DNA of 64,000 nt from Tupaia tana (taxonomy: Eukaryota; Chordata; Mammalia; Scandentia; Tupaiidae). How positions within the stretch are numbered: the first letter of the stretch is position 1; every line of letters begins with the position of its first letter. Positions 44,235 to 53,900 of this stretch are shown one piece after another. A program made the position numbers and the translations under genes. The stretch spans positions 38,771,194-38,835,193 of the forward strand of contig JAKSZU010000009.1 in assembly GCA_026018925.1 (NCBI GenBank). The letters run 5' to 3'. Below the pieces are notes generated by a model. That model had not been told where the DNA came from, did not search any database, and worked only from the letters and a program-made list of their open reading frames with translations.

Positions 44235-44503
44235 GGGACCAGCAGTTAGCGTAATGGCTATGTTGCTGGACTCCCACGTAGTCGACCGTGGTTCAAGTCC
44301 CAGACCCAGTGGCTTAAACTCATGCCGGGTGCGTGTGTGTGCGTGTCCAAGATCCCAAGAGGAGAATGGAGGAAAAGGGATTGCGGTGTGGCCATCCCCC
44401 CTGGGGGGTGATTTCTCACTTTCTATCTCTCTGTCTCTCTCTGTCTTTCTGGCGACTGCATGCGCCCTATAGCGAAAACCTCTCCCCCCCACAAAAAAAA
44501 AAA

Positions 44504-44534
<31 letters not shown>

Positions 44535-44540
44535 GTATAT
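44235..44540 (+). mobile_element. tRNA-derived SINE type A with (TA)n tail
   Basis: Box A GTTAGCGTAATGG, box B GGTTCAAGTCCC, CCCCCCTGGGGGGTG, CATGCGCCCTATAGCG. The A-tail runs into TATATATACATATATATG (44502-44538). Duplication aactttacaggaaa / aattttacaggaaa lies beyond it, so the TA repeat grew inside the tail. Confidence 0.95.
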
Positions 44541-44995
44541 AAATTTTACAGGAAACACAATCACTATGAGAAATAACTACACATCCTCTAGAATGGTCAC
44601 AATTAAAAACAACCATCAGTACCATGCGTGGGCAACCATGGGAGCAAGTGAAAATCTCAACAATTGCAGGTGAGAATGAAAAATGGTGGAACCACTTGAG
44701 AAAAAAATTGGTAGTTTCTTATAAAGTAAATACACACTCTGTGGTCCAACAATCTCCCTCCTAGGTATTTAATCAGGAGAAAAGAAAATATATCTGTATC
44801 TAAAGTTTCCATGTGGCTGATCACAGCAACTTTATTCATAAACAACCCCATAGCTATCAGGGAATGAATAAACAAATTATGATATATCAATATGATGAAA
44901 TGTCAGTCAGCAATAAGAAGTAACCAAATAATGAAATATGCATTTACTGGGATATATCTCAAAATCATTATGCTATATAAAATAATCCAGATACG

Positions 44996-45225
44996 AGCCA
45001 GACACCATAGTGTCATGGTAATAGTGCCATGGTAATGGAATGTTCCCTGAAGCTTAAGCCACAAGGGAGAGTCCTGGGTTATTGTCCTGAGGTTCTCTTA
45101 TACACACCTATGTTCCTGTGATCCTGGCTGGCTGAAGCTAAGGGTAGATTACAACATAAAGACCCTTTTGGGGGTGTCTTTCTCTCTTCTACAGAAAAAA
45201 TAAAAAGTTTAAGTTTAAAAAGAGA
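44996..45225 (+). mobile_element. tRNA-derived SINE type C
   Basis: gccagacaccatagtgtcatggtaatag, box B-like GTCCTGGGTTATTGTCC, gtgatcctggctggctg, gacccttttgggggtgtc, tacagaaaaaataaaaag. Confidence 0.75.
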
Positions 45226-45435
45226 CACCAGTTTTACTTTAAAAAAAGTCCAGGCACATAAGATTAAATAATGTATGATTCAGTGTACGGGAAACTGGTC
45301 ATATGCCAGAGGTATGAGAAGGAACTTAACAGAAAGTTGGCACAAGGGAACTTTTCCCCCAAGATGGAAATGTTCTACTTCTTAATTAGAATGGTGCTTG
45401 AATGTCTATAAGCACTCATTTGAATTTATGAAAAC

Positions 45436-45692
45436 AGGACAGGCTCCATGGCACAGCTGTAATGCATTGCTCAAGAGAAGCTAGATCCCACATAGCAACT
45501 GTGGTTCAGATTCCTGGCCCAGTGCATTTGAAACACGTTGGGCACCCAAGTGAATGCCAAAGATCTGATGGGCTGGAGGGCTGGAGTAAGGGGCTAGCAG
45601 CATGATCAGACTCTGTGGACAAGTGCTCATCTTTCTCTTTCTCACTCTCATATGCATGTGCTCATGCTCTATAATGAATTAAAAAAAGAAAA
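45436..45692 (+). mobile_element. tRNA-derived SINE, type A-old
   Basis: aggacaggctccatggcacagctg, GGTTCAGATTCCTGG, gtgctcatgctctataatgaatt end. Lacks the central GC palindrome. Confidence 0.78.
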
Positions 45693-45727
45693 TTCATCAA
45701 AACATTACCTTAAGATTAGTGAATTTA

Positions 45728-45984
45728 GGGACCAGCAGTTGGTGTAATGGCTATGTCACTGGACTCCCAAGTAGTCTACCGCGGTTCGAGTCCTGGACTC
45801 AGTGGCTTAAACTCACGCCGGGTGTGTGTGCGTGCATGCCCAGGATCCCAAGAGGAGAATGGAGGAGAAGGGATTGTGGCGTAGCCATCCCCCCGGGGGG
45901 TGATTTCTCACTTTTTGTCTCTCTGTTTCTGTCTTTCTGGCAAGCGCATGTGCCCTATAGCAAAAACCTCTCCAAAAAAAAGAA
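45728..45984 (+). mobile_element. tRNA-derived SINE type A
   Basis: Box A GTTGGTGTAATGG, box B GGTTCGAGTCCTGG, CCCCCCGGGGGGTG, CCCTATAGCAAAAACC. Duplication agattagtgaattta / agatcagtgaattta. Confidence 0.97.
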
Positions 45985-46299
45985 AGATCAGTGAATTTAA
46001 TTTTATATCAGTTATACTTCCATAAAGTTGGTGTGAAAACCATATGTTGAAGGTTACTTCTGGACATATGTGTATGTATATAAAGAATTTTAGTAGCAAC
46101 ATGTAATTTCGATTACATTTTACTTCATTAGCACTACTCTGATGCATGCTTAGTTGATTACATTTCCCTACTAAAAGGAATACTGTATTTGAACATCTGT
46201 ACATGAATCTTTGCACATTGCTGAAGTTGTCCTTTTAATGAAGTTATCTACTTAAGGTAAACTTTTAGTTTAGTAGAATTGCTCAACGTATAAATATAA

Positions 46300-48190
46300 T
46301 TCTTATGCATATTGCCACACTATTCCACAGCAAAGTCATACCAATTCGTACTCCAATCAGTGTATGACATCACCCATCACTTCACCAATATAATGGGTGA
46401 CAGAAAATACCACTTTTTAATTTGTATTTATTTGTCTGGTAAAGAAATCAAACAAGTGGGTAACATTTTTTTGGTTGTATTTTCTTTTCAAATTATGTGG
46501 ACATGTCCTTTGCACATTTTCCCATAAGAATATTTTTCACTCTTGGACTTAAAATTATATAGTAATACTTCTAGGTGTATAATATGAAGCAGCCTTGTCA
46601 TATGCAAATATTTCCATTAGCTATTTCCATTTGAATTCTGCCTATTTTATTTTCTTTTTTGAACTTACAGTATATAGCTGATTAACCTGTTCACATAATC
46701 TCATATACCAGTATTTTTCTTGAAAGTTTCTAACTGTAAAGCCAAACTGGGAAAGGTCATTGGTCTGCTTTTTATGTATAAATATTCATCAATGTTTTCT
46801 GACTCAATACAATCTTTATCTTTAAAACTTTGTCTTTTTCTTCTATTTGGAATTTATTTGGATACATGATATGAGGAAGTGATGTAATTTTTTGTTAATT
46901 TTTTTTCAGCACTACATACCAAATGATCCTTTCTCCACTGACTTCAAGCTACCTTTAGCAAATACTACAAACTTATATGTAGTTGAAGCTGTTTCAAGCC
47001 TTGCTACTCCATTCCAGAATTTTGTTCTTGTAGCGACACAATTTTAAGTGTTTTCTTCTGTTTCCTTGTATGATTTGAATGTCTGCTAGTAAATTTTATT
47101 ATTTTAAAAAATATTTCCTGGATAGTTTATCATTTTTTAATTTAAAATAAACTTAATTATTTCAAGTTTTTATGTTCTTCAGAAAAATTATTGGGTCATT
47201 GGGACCAGCAGTTGGTATAATGGCTATGTCACTGGACTCCCATGTAGTCGACTGCAGTTCGAGTCCCAAACCCAGTGGCTTAAACTCACACTGGGCGCAT
47301 GTGAGTGCGTGCCCAAGATCTCAAGAGAAGAATGGAGGAGACAGGATTGTGGCGTGGCCATCTCCGCTGGGAGGGGCGGGGTGATTTCTCGCTTTCTGTC
47401 TCTCTGCTTGTCTCTGTCTTTCTGGCGAGTGCACATGCACTATAGCAAAAACCTCTCCAAAAGTAAATAAAGAAAGAAAGAAAAGAAAAATTATTGGGTT
47501 GCTGTCATGAGTATAGTACATTGTACGTTTATATCTAGGGATTTTGTGTGTATGTTCAACATGAAAGAAATTTATTTGTTATAAATATTTATTACTGATA
47601 TACAAGAAAGCTTTTGAATTTTATATTTAATTTTTACAAGGTACTTCAATAAAATAAATTTAATAGTTCTTTTTTGTGTTTTTCAGGTATACAATCATAT
47701 TATCTACAACCAATGGTAATTAGTCTAGTTATACCTTTAATTTATTTATTTATCTAATCTTACTGTGTTGATAAGAATTTCTAACATATAATTTAATATA
47801 TAATATTCAAGGTGCTATTAAATTCCATTATCTTTTTCTTCCCTTGACTTAACGGGAGTGTTTGTAGTTCTTAGATAAGTTCTTGCTTGTTTTATATTTG
47901 GAATAGATATTTTATCATGTCAAGGAGGATTCATTCCTTATTTGCTAAATAACTGTTTTCAACTAAGGATCCATTTAGAATTCCATTATAAAAGTTTTTA
48001 GTATCATTCAATATTCTCACAATTTTATTTTGTAATAAACTAATTCAATCAATCATATTATTAAATCAAACTTCCTAGTGCTTTATCATTCATGCTATTC
48101 TTTTCTAAAAAGTCTTGAAGAGTTTCTCTTAGTCTAGTAAACCAGTCATATATTTTAAGGACTACACAAGGATAATCTTGACCTAAAAAC
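46300..48190 (-). mobile_element. Antisense L1M (ORF2 region), split by a SINE
   Basis: Antisense phrases: gtcatatgcaaatatttccatt, ggaatttatttggatacatgatatgagg, cagcactacataccaaatgatcc, cggttttt-like tail, aacgggagtgtttgtag. Very AT-rich and decayed; boundaries approximate. Confidence 0.65.
47201..47480 (+). mobile_element. tRNA-derived SINE type A
   Basis: Box A GTTGGTATAATGG, box B AGTTCGAGTCCC, GGGAGGGGCGGGGTG in place of the usual palindrome, GCACTATAGC. Duplication agaaaaattattgggt on both sides. Confidence 0.96.
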
Positions 48191-48202
48191 ATATTATGTG
48201 AT

Positions 48203-48465
48203 GGGACCAGCAGTTAGCGTAATGGCTATGTTGCTGGACTCCCACGTAGTCGACTGCGATTCGAGTCCCGGACCCGGTGGCTTAAACTCACGCCGGGCAC
48301 ATGTGCATGCGTGCCCAAGATCCCAGGAGGAGAATGGAGGAGAAGGGATTGCAGTGTGGCCATCCCCCCGGGGGGTGATTTCTCACTTTCTATCTCTCTG
48401 TCTCTCTCTGTCTGTCTGGCGAGCGCATGCGCCCTATAGCAAAAACCTCTCCAAAAAAAGAAAAA
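48203..48465 (+). mobile_element. tRNA-derived SINE type A, well preserved
   Basis: Box A GTTAGCGTAATGG, box B GATTCGAGTCCCG, CCCCCCGGGGGGTG, GAGCGCATGCGCCCTATAGC. Duplication catattatgtgat / aatattatgtgat. Confidence 0.97.
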
Positions 48466-48652
48466 AAAATATTATGTGATAGCAGATATGCAAAGATGAC
48501 TGCCTTTACAGTTGGCAGAAATTCAAATCTTTGCTAGGTGACATGTACTTCTAGAAGGCAAGAGGAAACCACTTCTTCCCCTCCTTGAATATACTGCCAC
48601 TTCGTACCCACCATTGACTTCATTTTTTTACCTCTAAAGAAGTGTTTTGTCT

Positions 48653-48921
48653 GGGAACCAGCAGTTAGCGTAATGGCTATGTTGCTGGACTCCCACGTGG
48701 TCGACCGCGGTTCGCGTCCCAGACCCGGTGGCTTAGAACTCACGCCGGGCACGTGTGCGTGCGTGCCCAAGATCCCTAGAGGAGAATGGAGGAGAAGGGA
48801 TTGCGGCGTGACCATCCCCCCTGGGGGGTGATTTCTCGCTTTCTGTCTCTCTGTCTCTCTCTGTCTGTCTGGCGAGCGCACGCGCCCTCTAGCGAAAAAC
48901 CTCTCAAAAAAAAAAAAAAAA
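48653..48921 (+). mobile_element. tRNA-derived SINE type A, A58C subfamily, well preserved
   Basis: Box A GTTAGCGTAATGG, box B GGTTCGCGTCCC, linker GGCTTAGAACTCACGCC, intact CCCCCCTGGGGGGTG, GAGCGCACGCGCCCTCTAGCG. Duplication aaagaagtgttttgt / aaagaagtgctttgt. Confidence 0.97.
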
Positions 48922-48975
48922 GAAGTGCTTTGTTACTGTATTTTCACTCATTTATGTTGTTTTATAAGTGCTCCT

Positions 48976-49166
48976 GGGGCTGGCAAGTGGCGTGGTGGTT
49001 AAAAGTCCTGGACTCCCACATGGCTGACTGTGGTTCGAGTCCTGGACCTGGCAGCTTGCTTTCTCACTTTCCCTTTCTCTCTCTCTCTCTCTCTCTCACT
49101 CTCACTCTCACTCTGTCCCTCTCTGGTCAAATTAAAATAAATGAATAAAAATAAATAAAATTTTAA
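48976..49166 (+). mobile_element. tRNA-derived SINE type B (short)
   Basis: GGGGCTGGCAAGTGGCGTGG, box B GGTTCGAGTCCTGG, gcttgctttctcactttcc, (CT)n, CTGGTCAAATTAAAATAAATG. Duplication ataagtgctcct / aaaagtgctctt. Confidence 0.94.
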
Positions 49167-49820
49167 AAAGTGCTCTTAAATGTTCATATACATATTTTTA
49201 TATCTGTCAGTGATCACACATGTGCATACTACATAAACTGGATTTTGTCACTTAGAACATAAACTTTTCTTTCCTCTTCTATCAGTGTTGCTGTCCAGCT
49301 GATCTCAGACCTCACTGAAACCTTTTAGGGTTTCCTAGGTTACATGTCCTCTATTTAACTTGTTGAATGGCTACGTGTACTTCTTTTTCCTATTCTAGAA
49401 AACAAGAGGATCCAAAAACCAATAGAAGCTACTGTATTGAATATAATGAAGGTTTCTGTGGAAACGTAGGACTCTATTCCACAGCATAAACTCAATTCCT
49501 TTTCAACTCTGTCCCACTCTGATCTGTCAGCCAGATCTCCTATTCCTTAGTTCATTTATTCTTTTGTAATAAGCTAATTGAAATAATTAAATGATTCAAT
49601 TTGCTTTCTAAACAACACTGAAATAATATGATTATTTAGATTTTTAGTTTGTTCAAACAGCAATTTTCTTTTTGAGAGTTCTTGAGAAATTTGCTTTTGA
49701 AAGTTGGCTAACTTTATAAGGAAATTGACTAAATATCACCATGTGTAGTATATTGCTAAAACACACACTTGTTCCCTTTTCTTTTGCTAGATTTTTTTTT
49801 TTTACCTAAATGTTCATTTC
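49167..49820. other. No recognisable feature
   Basis: Unique-looking DNA; no gene or repeat supported. Confidence 0.3.
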
Positions 49821-49836
49821 AATAATATTGTATGAG

Positions 49837-50017
49837 GGGGCCGGCTGGTGGCCTGGTGGTTAAGGGCACTGGACTCCCACATGGCTAACCATTGTTCCAG
49901 TCCCAGACCTGGTGGCTTTCTCTTTCTCTCCCCCTCTCCCTCTGCGGTCAAATTAAAATAAATAAAAAATTAAATAAAATAATTATTTTTTTAAAAAAAG
50001 GAAAGAAAAAAAGAGAA
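49837..50017 (+). mobile_element. tRNA-derived SINE type B, tail invaded by a SINE
   Basis: GGGGCCGGCTGGTGGCCTGG, GTTCCAGTCCC, gcggtcaaattaaaataaat. Its target duplication aataatattgtatgag (49821-49836) reappears only after the next SINE, at about 50267. Confidence 0.93.
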
Positions 50018-50018
50018 A

Positions 50019-50265
50019 GGGACCAGCAGTTGATGTAATGGCTATGTCGCTGGACTCCCACGTAGTTGATAGTGGTTCAAGTCCTGGACCTGGTGGCTTA
50101 AACTCACACCAGGCGCATGTGCATGCATCCCTAAGATCCCGAGAGGAGAATGGAGAAGAAGGGATTATGGCATGGCCATGTGATTTCTCGCTTTCTGTCT
50201 TTCTGTCTCTCTGTCTTTCTGGTGAGCGCACGCGCCCTATAGCAAAAATCTCTCAAAAAAAAAAA
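50019..50265 (+). mobile_element. tRNA-derived SINE type A inserted in a type B tail
   Basis: Box A GTTGATGTAATGG, box B GGTTCAAGTCCTGG. The central CCCCCCTGGGGGG palindrome is deleted (gcatggccatgtgatttc). End CACGCGCCCTATAGC. Confidence 0.95.
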
Positions 50266-50281
50266 TAATAATATTGTATGA

Positions 50282-50632
50282 GCCCCACCTGACACAGTAA
50301 ATTATGTTATTAGTGTGGCAAACCATTCAAAAGGAAGAAGTTTCAATGTAGTAAATGTAATCATTTTCATAATTCAAAACAGTGTTTTCTTTTAAGATCT
50401 TAAGAACTCCCACTGTAAACTATTAGTCACAAAATATAACTTAGAGATAAATCCAGGAAGTGCTAATATATATCAATTTCACATGTTTGTAAAGCAAAAT
50501 AAAAAAACTGTCTCTAAAGAAAAAATTTTAAATGTGGCCAAAAAATGGATTGAATGCACATCTTGTATGAGGGTTTAAGTCTAGCTATAATTATACTATA
50601 ATATATAATCCAACCAAGTAATACTACTACTA

Positions 50633-50696
<64 letters not shown>

Positions 50697-50990
50697 ATAT
50701 ATAACATATGTATAATAATAATATAATAATAACACAGACTTAAAATACATTTCAGGATTTTCCCCTTTGCTATTTTTCTATGCTGTGCATTTAAAATTTG
50801 AAGTACAACAGAAATAATAAGTCATTGTATAGACAGCAATTAATATTCTATGTTTTTCATGTTTTCAAGATTTTCAAGTAATAGTTTTTGATATCTTCTT
50901 ATTGTATAGTTGGTTTAATTCACAAAGTATGAATAACATAATGTGTGGTTAATGACAATGTGTATCAAAGTATAAAGAAAAATAAATTCC
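50282..50990. other. Unassigned AT-rich interval with a microsatellite
   Basis: No gene recognised. Contains the (TA)/(TG) repeat listed separately. Confidence 0.3.
50630..50708. repeat. (TA)n(TG)n(TA)n microsatellite
   Basis: Symmetrical: TA units, about 20 TG units, TA units again. Confidence 0.95.
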
Positions 50991-50991
50991 T

Positions 50992-51240
50992 GGGACCAGC
51001 AGTTGGTGTAATGGCTATGCCGCTGGACTCCCACATAGTAGACTGCAGTTTGAGTCTCAGATACAGTGGCTTAAACTCACACCGGGCACTTGTGTGTGTA
51101 TGCCCAAGATCCCGAAAGGAGAATGGAGGAGAAGGGATTGTGGCGTGGCCATCCCCCCTGGGGGGTGATTTCTCTTTCTCTCTCTGTCTCTCTGGCGAGT
51201 GCACATACCTTATAGCAAAAACCTCTCCAAAAAGAAAGAA
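50992..51240 (+). mobile_element. tRNA-derived SINE type A
   Basis: Box A GTTGGTGTAATGG, box B AGTTTGAGTCTC, CCCCCCTGGGGGGTG, CATACCTTATAGC. Tail (AAAG)n. Confidence 0.95.
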
Positions 51241-51885
51241 AGAAGAAAAGTAAATTGTTGTAAGATACTTTGTTTAAATTTGACTTTGGTTTGAAAAACT
51301 TCAGAGCTACCTGTAAGTATATTGATAAAGAACTTTAATCAGTAGAGATTATTTCATTCCTTCTGTAATGCTGCAACATAAAGAAACTGTAATTTATATT
51401 CAAACAGACTCTTTTACAGCTTCTTTGTCCTGACAGCCATTACTTCTAAATTTAATTACTTGATATCAAAGAATGATCACAGATGAATTCTGCAATATCA
51501 ATATAAATGACTTTTTCTTTTAGAGGATTAGCTAGAGTCCTAAATGTTAAGTCCTTTATAGCATTTCCATGATTTTTCCAAAGATTGGACCCAGAACAAT
51601 ATGAATATAAATAAGCACAATATTTCTCACTCATTGTACTTAATGATTCTTTATTACCTTACACATTAAGCCTTTTATTTATTGCTCCTCAAATTGTGTT
51701 TTGTGATCCACCTGCATTAACACTACTTAAAATAGAAGTGAAAATGAAGGTCCCTGGGTTTTTCCTCAGATGGACTAAATCGGAGTCTCTCAGTATGGGA
51801 ATCTATTTTTTTCTAGCTCTCAGGATGATTCTAAGACTCAGGAAAGATTGGGAACCAGTTTCAAGGGCAAAGATTTTACTCTGTA
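51241..51885. other. No recognisable feature
   Basis: No gene or repeat that I recognise; a 60-codon frame on the minus strand near 51500 shows no family signal. Confidence 0.3.
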
Positions 51886-51896
51886 TACATTATACA

Positions 51897-52176
51897 TTTT
51901 TTTTTTGGAGAGGTTTTTTTTTTTTTTTTTTTTTCAGCTATAGGGCGCGTGTGCTCGCCAGACAGACAGAGAGAGACAAAGAGACAGAAAGCGAGAAATC
52001 ACCCCCCAGGGGGGATGGTCACGCCGCAATCCCTCCTCCTCCATTCTCCTCTCGGGATCTTGGGCATGCACACACACGCGCCTGGCGTGAGTTTTAAGCC
52101 ACCAGGTCCAGGACGCGAACCGCGGTCGACTACGTGGGAGTCCAGCGACATAGGCATTACGCTAACTGCTGGTTCC
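51897..52176 (-). mobile_element. tRNA-derived SINE type A, A58C subfamily
   Basis: Double T-run (T8 then T22 after GGAGAGG), CAGCTATAGGGCGCGTGTGC, CCCCCCAGGGGGGATGG, box B complement GGACGCGAACCGCGG, end GCTGGTTCCC. Duplication acattatacattttt exact. Confidence 0.97.
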
Positions 52177-52439
52177 CTACATTATACATTTTTGAGAAAG
52201 CTCAACTATACTCATGTATATACTGATGAGTCCAAAAGCTCTAACTGTAGCAAAAATCTCTTCTGAGATCCAGACTGATATATAAGCCTGCTTATCTTAT
52301 ATAACCAAGACGTAATTTCACAAAGTGATCTCTTAATCTTTCTACCTTACTCACCACACACACAACTTGACCTGTGCTTCTTATTTTGAAGCCTAATGCC
52401 AACCAAACACAATGGCACTATGTCAACCACATGTGCTTA

Positions 52440-53056
52440 ATCAAGTCCTGTCAATTCTATTTTATGCATTTTCAATTCATCCATTTCCCTCTTTGTTTTT
52501 ATTGCCCTGTCTTACTACCATCATTGTTGTTTCTTGTTGGATAACACCAACATCTTTACTGCTTTCCTTACATTCTCTTGGTCCCTCTACAAAATTTTCT
52601 TGACACAACGGTAGCAATCATTCTAAAATACAAATCTGACCATGTAATTTTCCTGCTTAAAACCTCCATCATTGGTCCCTTATCATCATGAAGTCTACAT
52701 TTATTAAACTCTCATGCTTCTCTTTATGATATGATTATCCTTTATCTGTCTCTCTCTTTTTAACCACTTCTCCTGTTCCTCATTGGCACATTTTGTTCCA
52801 GTTTTATGGCAGTAACAATGTTCAGTTTTAGGACCAAATCATATTATTTTTCCACCAAAGTATGCATCAAGCCATTATGAACATTTTAATTCACTGATTT
52901 GTCTCCTCCTCTAGATTTATTGATCGTTGGAAAAGTCAAGACACATTTTGCATAGAAAAACATAAAACTATGTCATGACTTTTCTGACGACCCAATAGTT
53001 TGTTCATTTCTACATCCCTAGTGCCAAGCACAATTCTTAGCACATACTATAAGCTC
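52440..53056 (+). mobile_element. L2 LINE 3' region, with a MITE inside
   Basis: ttctaaaatacaaatctgaccatg, ttttcctgcttaaaacctccatc, atcatgaagtctac, atctgtctctctc...ccacttctcctgttcc, and the tail ttcatttctacatccctagtgcc. The M1 MITE interrupts it at 52918. Confidence 0.78.
52918..52997. mobile_element. 80-bp palindromic MITE (M1) in L2
   Basis: Starts TATTGATCGTTGGAAAAGTC, ends TCTGACGACCCAATA. The L2 reads through cleanly when the 80 bp and one TA are removed, which supports TA-targeted insertion. Confidence 0.8.
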
Positions 53057-53072
53057 AAATATTCTTGTTGAG

Positions 53073-53298
53073 GTATGACAAAGTAGTTAAGCACTTTGCA
53101 GAGGAAGCTGGACTCCACATGGCCAGCTAGGGTTTGAATCCTGGCCTCTCTGGCAACACATTGGGCTGGGTGCACACACAAGTGTTCAGGATCCTGACGG
53201 GATGCAAAATCAGAGTAAAAGGATTCTGACATGACTAGGCCTGTTGGGAGTTCTCTCTCTCTCTGTGTGTGTGCATGTATTCATGCCCTATGGCATAA
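53073..53298 (+). mobile_element. tRNA-derived SINE, type A-old
   Basis: gtatgacaaagtagttaagc, box B GGTTTGAATCCTGG, ggtgcacacacaagtg, ATGCCCTATGGC end. Duplication aatattcttgttgag / aatatttcttgttgag. Confidence 0.88.
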
Positions 53299-53339
53299 AA
53301 ATATTTCTTGTTGAGTAAGCAGATAAATAATGGGAAGCA

Positions 53340-53900
53340 CGGTATTTATTTTTATCTATCAATAATGTGCAATCATTGTAGAAATAGAATCTCTGAGTTA
53401 CACTTTGGCTTTGCTACTTATTACGTGACCTCAAATGATTTAAACATGTCTTGCTTTAGGTTCCTAATCTTTTTCTTTCTTTCCTTTTTTTTTTTTTTTT
53501 TTTTTTTTTTGCTTTTTTCCTTTTTTTAGGTTTTTGCTATCGGGGGTGAGAGCTTTCCAGAGAAAGACAGACAGAGGGAAAATGAGAAATCACCCCCAAG
53601 TGATGGCTACAGCACAATCCTTTCTCTTTCATTGTCCCTTCAGGATTTTGGGCACACATGTAAATACTCCCAGCATGATTTACTAAGGGGCCAAGTCTGG
53701 GACTCAAATTTGGCCACGTAGGAATCCATCACCTTTACCACCACTCCACCAGCTGGCGTTAGGTCCCTAATCTTTAAAATGGCTGTAATAGTGAGATCTG
53801 TTTCCTAAGATTTTCGTGACAGTTAAATAAGAAAATACATGTGAAGTTGTTAGAAAAGTGCTGGCATACAGTAAATAATAAATGTTAGTTGTTATTTTCA
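53340..53900 (+). mobile_element. MIR split by a SINE
   Basis: Left: tttggctttgctacttattacgtgacctcaaatg. Right: aatggctgtaatagtgagatctg, gttaaataagaaaatacatgtg, agtgctggcatacagtaaataataaatg. In order this is a full MIR. Confidence 0.85.
53480..53760 (-). mobile_element. tRNA-derived SINE type A, in MIR
   Basis: T-run of about 30, GGTTTTTGCTATCGGGGGTG, gaaatcacccccaagtgatgg, ccaccagctggcg. Duplication aggttcctaatctttt / aggtccctaatcttta. Confidence 0.92.

Larger units (their letters stand above)
42795..46030 (+). mobile_element. L1M element, interrupted by a hAT and five SINEs
   Basis: ORF2 relics begin tgtacattgaaaaccactgc, gacccagaatagccatc, ggacttacattacctgatttc. They run through aggtttctttgataggg, ttaaacaccgcacctgagaag and acaatctccctcctagg to the end ttatatcagttatacttccataaag. 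Insertions: hAT 43365-43550; SINEs 43783, 44235, 44996, 45436, 45728. Confidence 0.85.

Noticed and set aside
44007..44564. 185-codon open frame on the minus strand
   Set aside because: It runs through a microsatellite, an L1 relic and a SINE; composition is low-complexity and no domain is visible.
48653..48730. tRNA gene
   Set aside because: Box A and box B are present, but the acceptor and anticodon arms do not pair as in a functional tRNA, and the sequence continues into the SINE body with an A-tail.
48203..48921. CpG island or promoter
   Set aside because: The CpGs lie inside individual SINE copies and the DNA between them is AT-rich.
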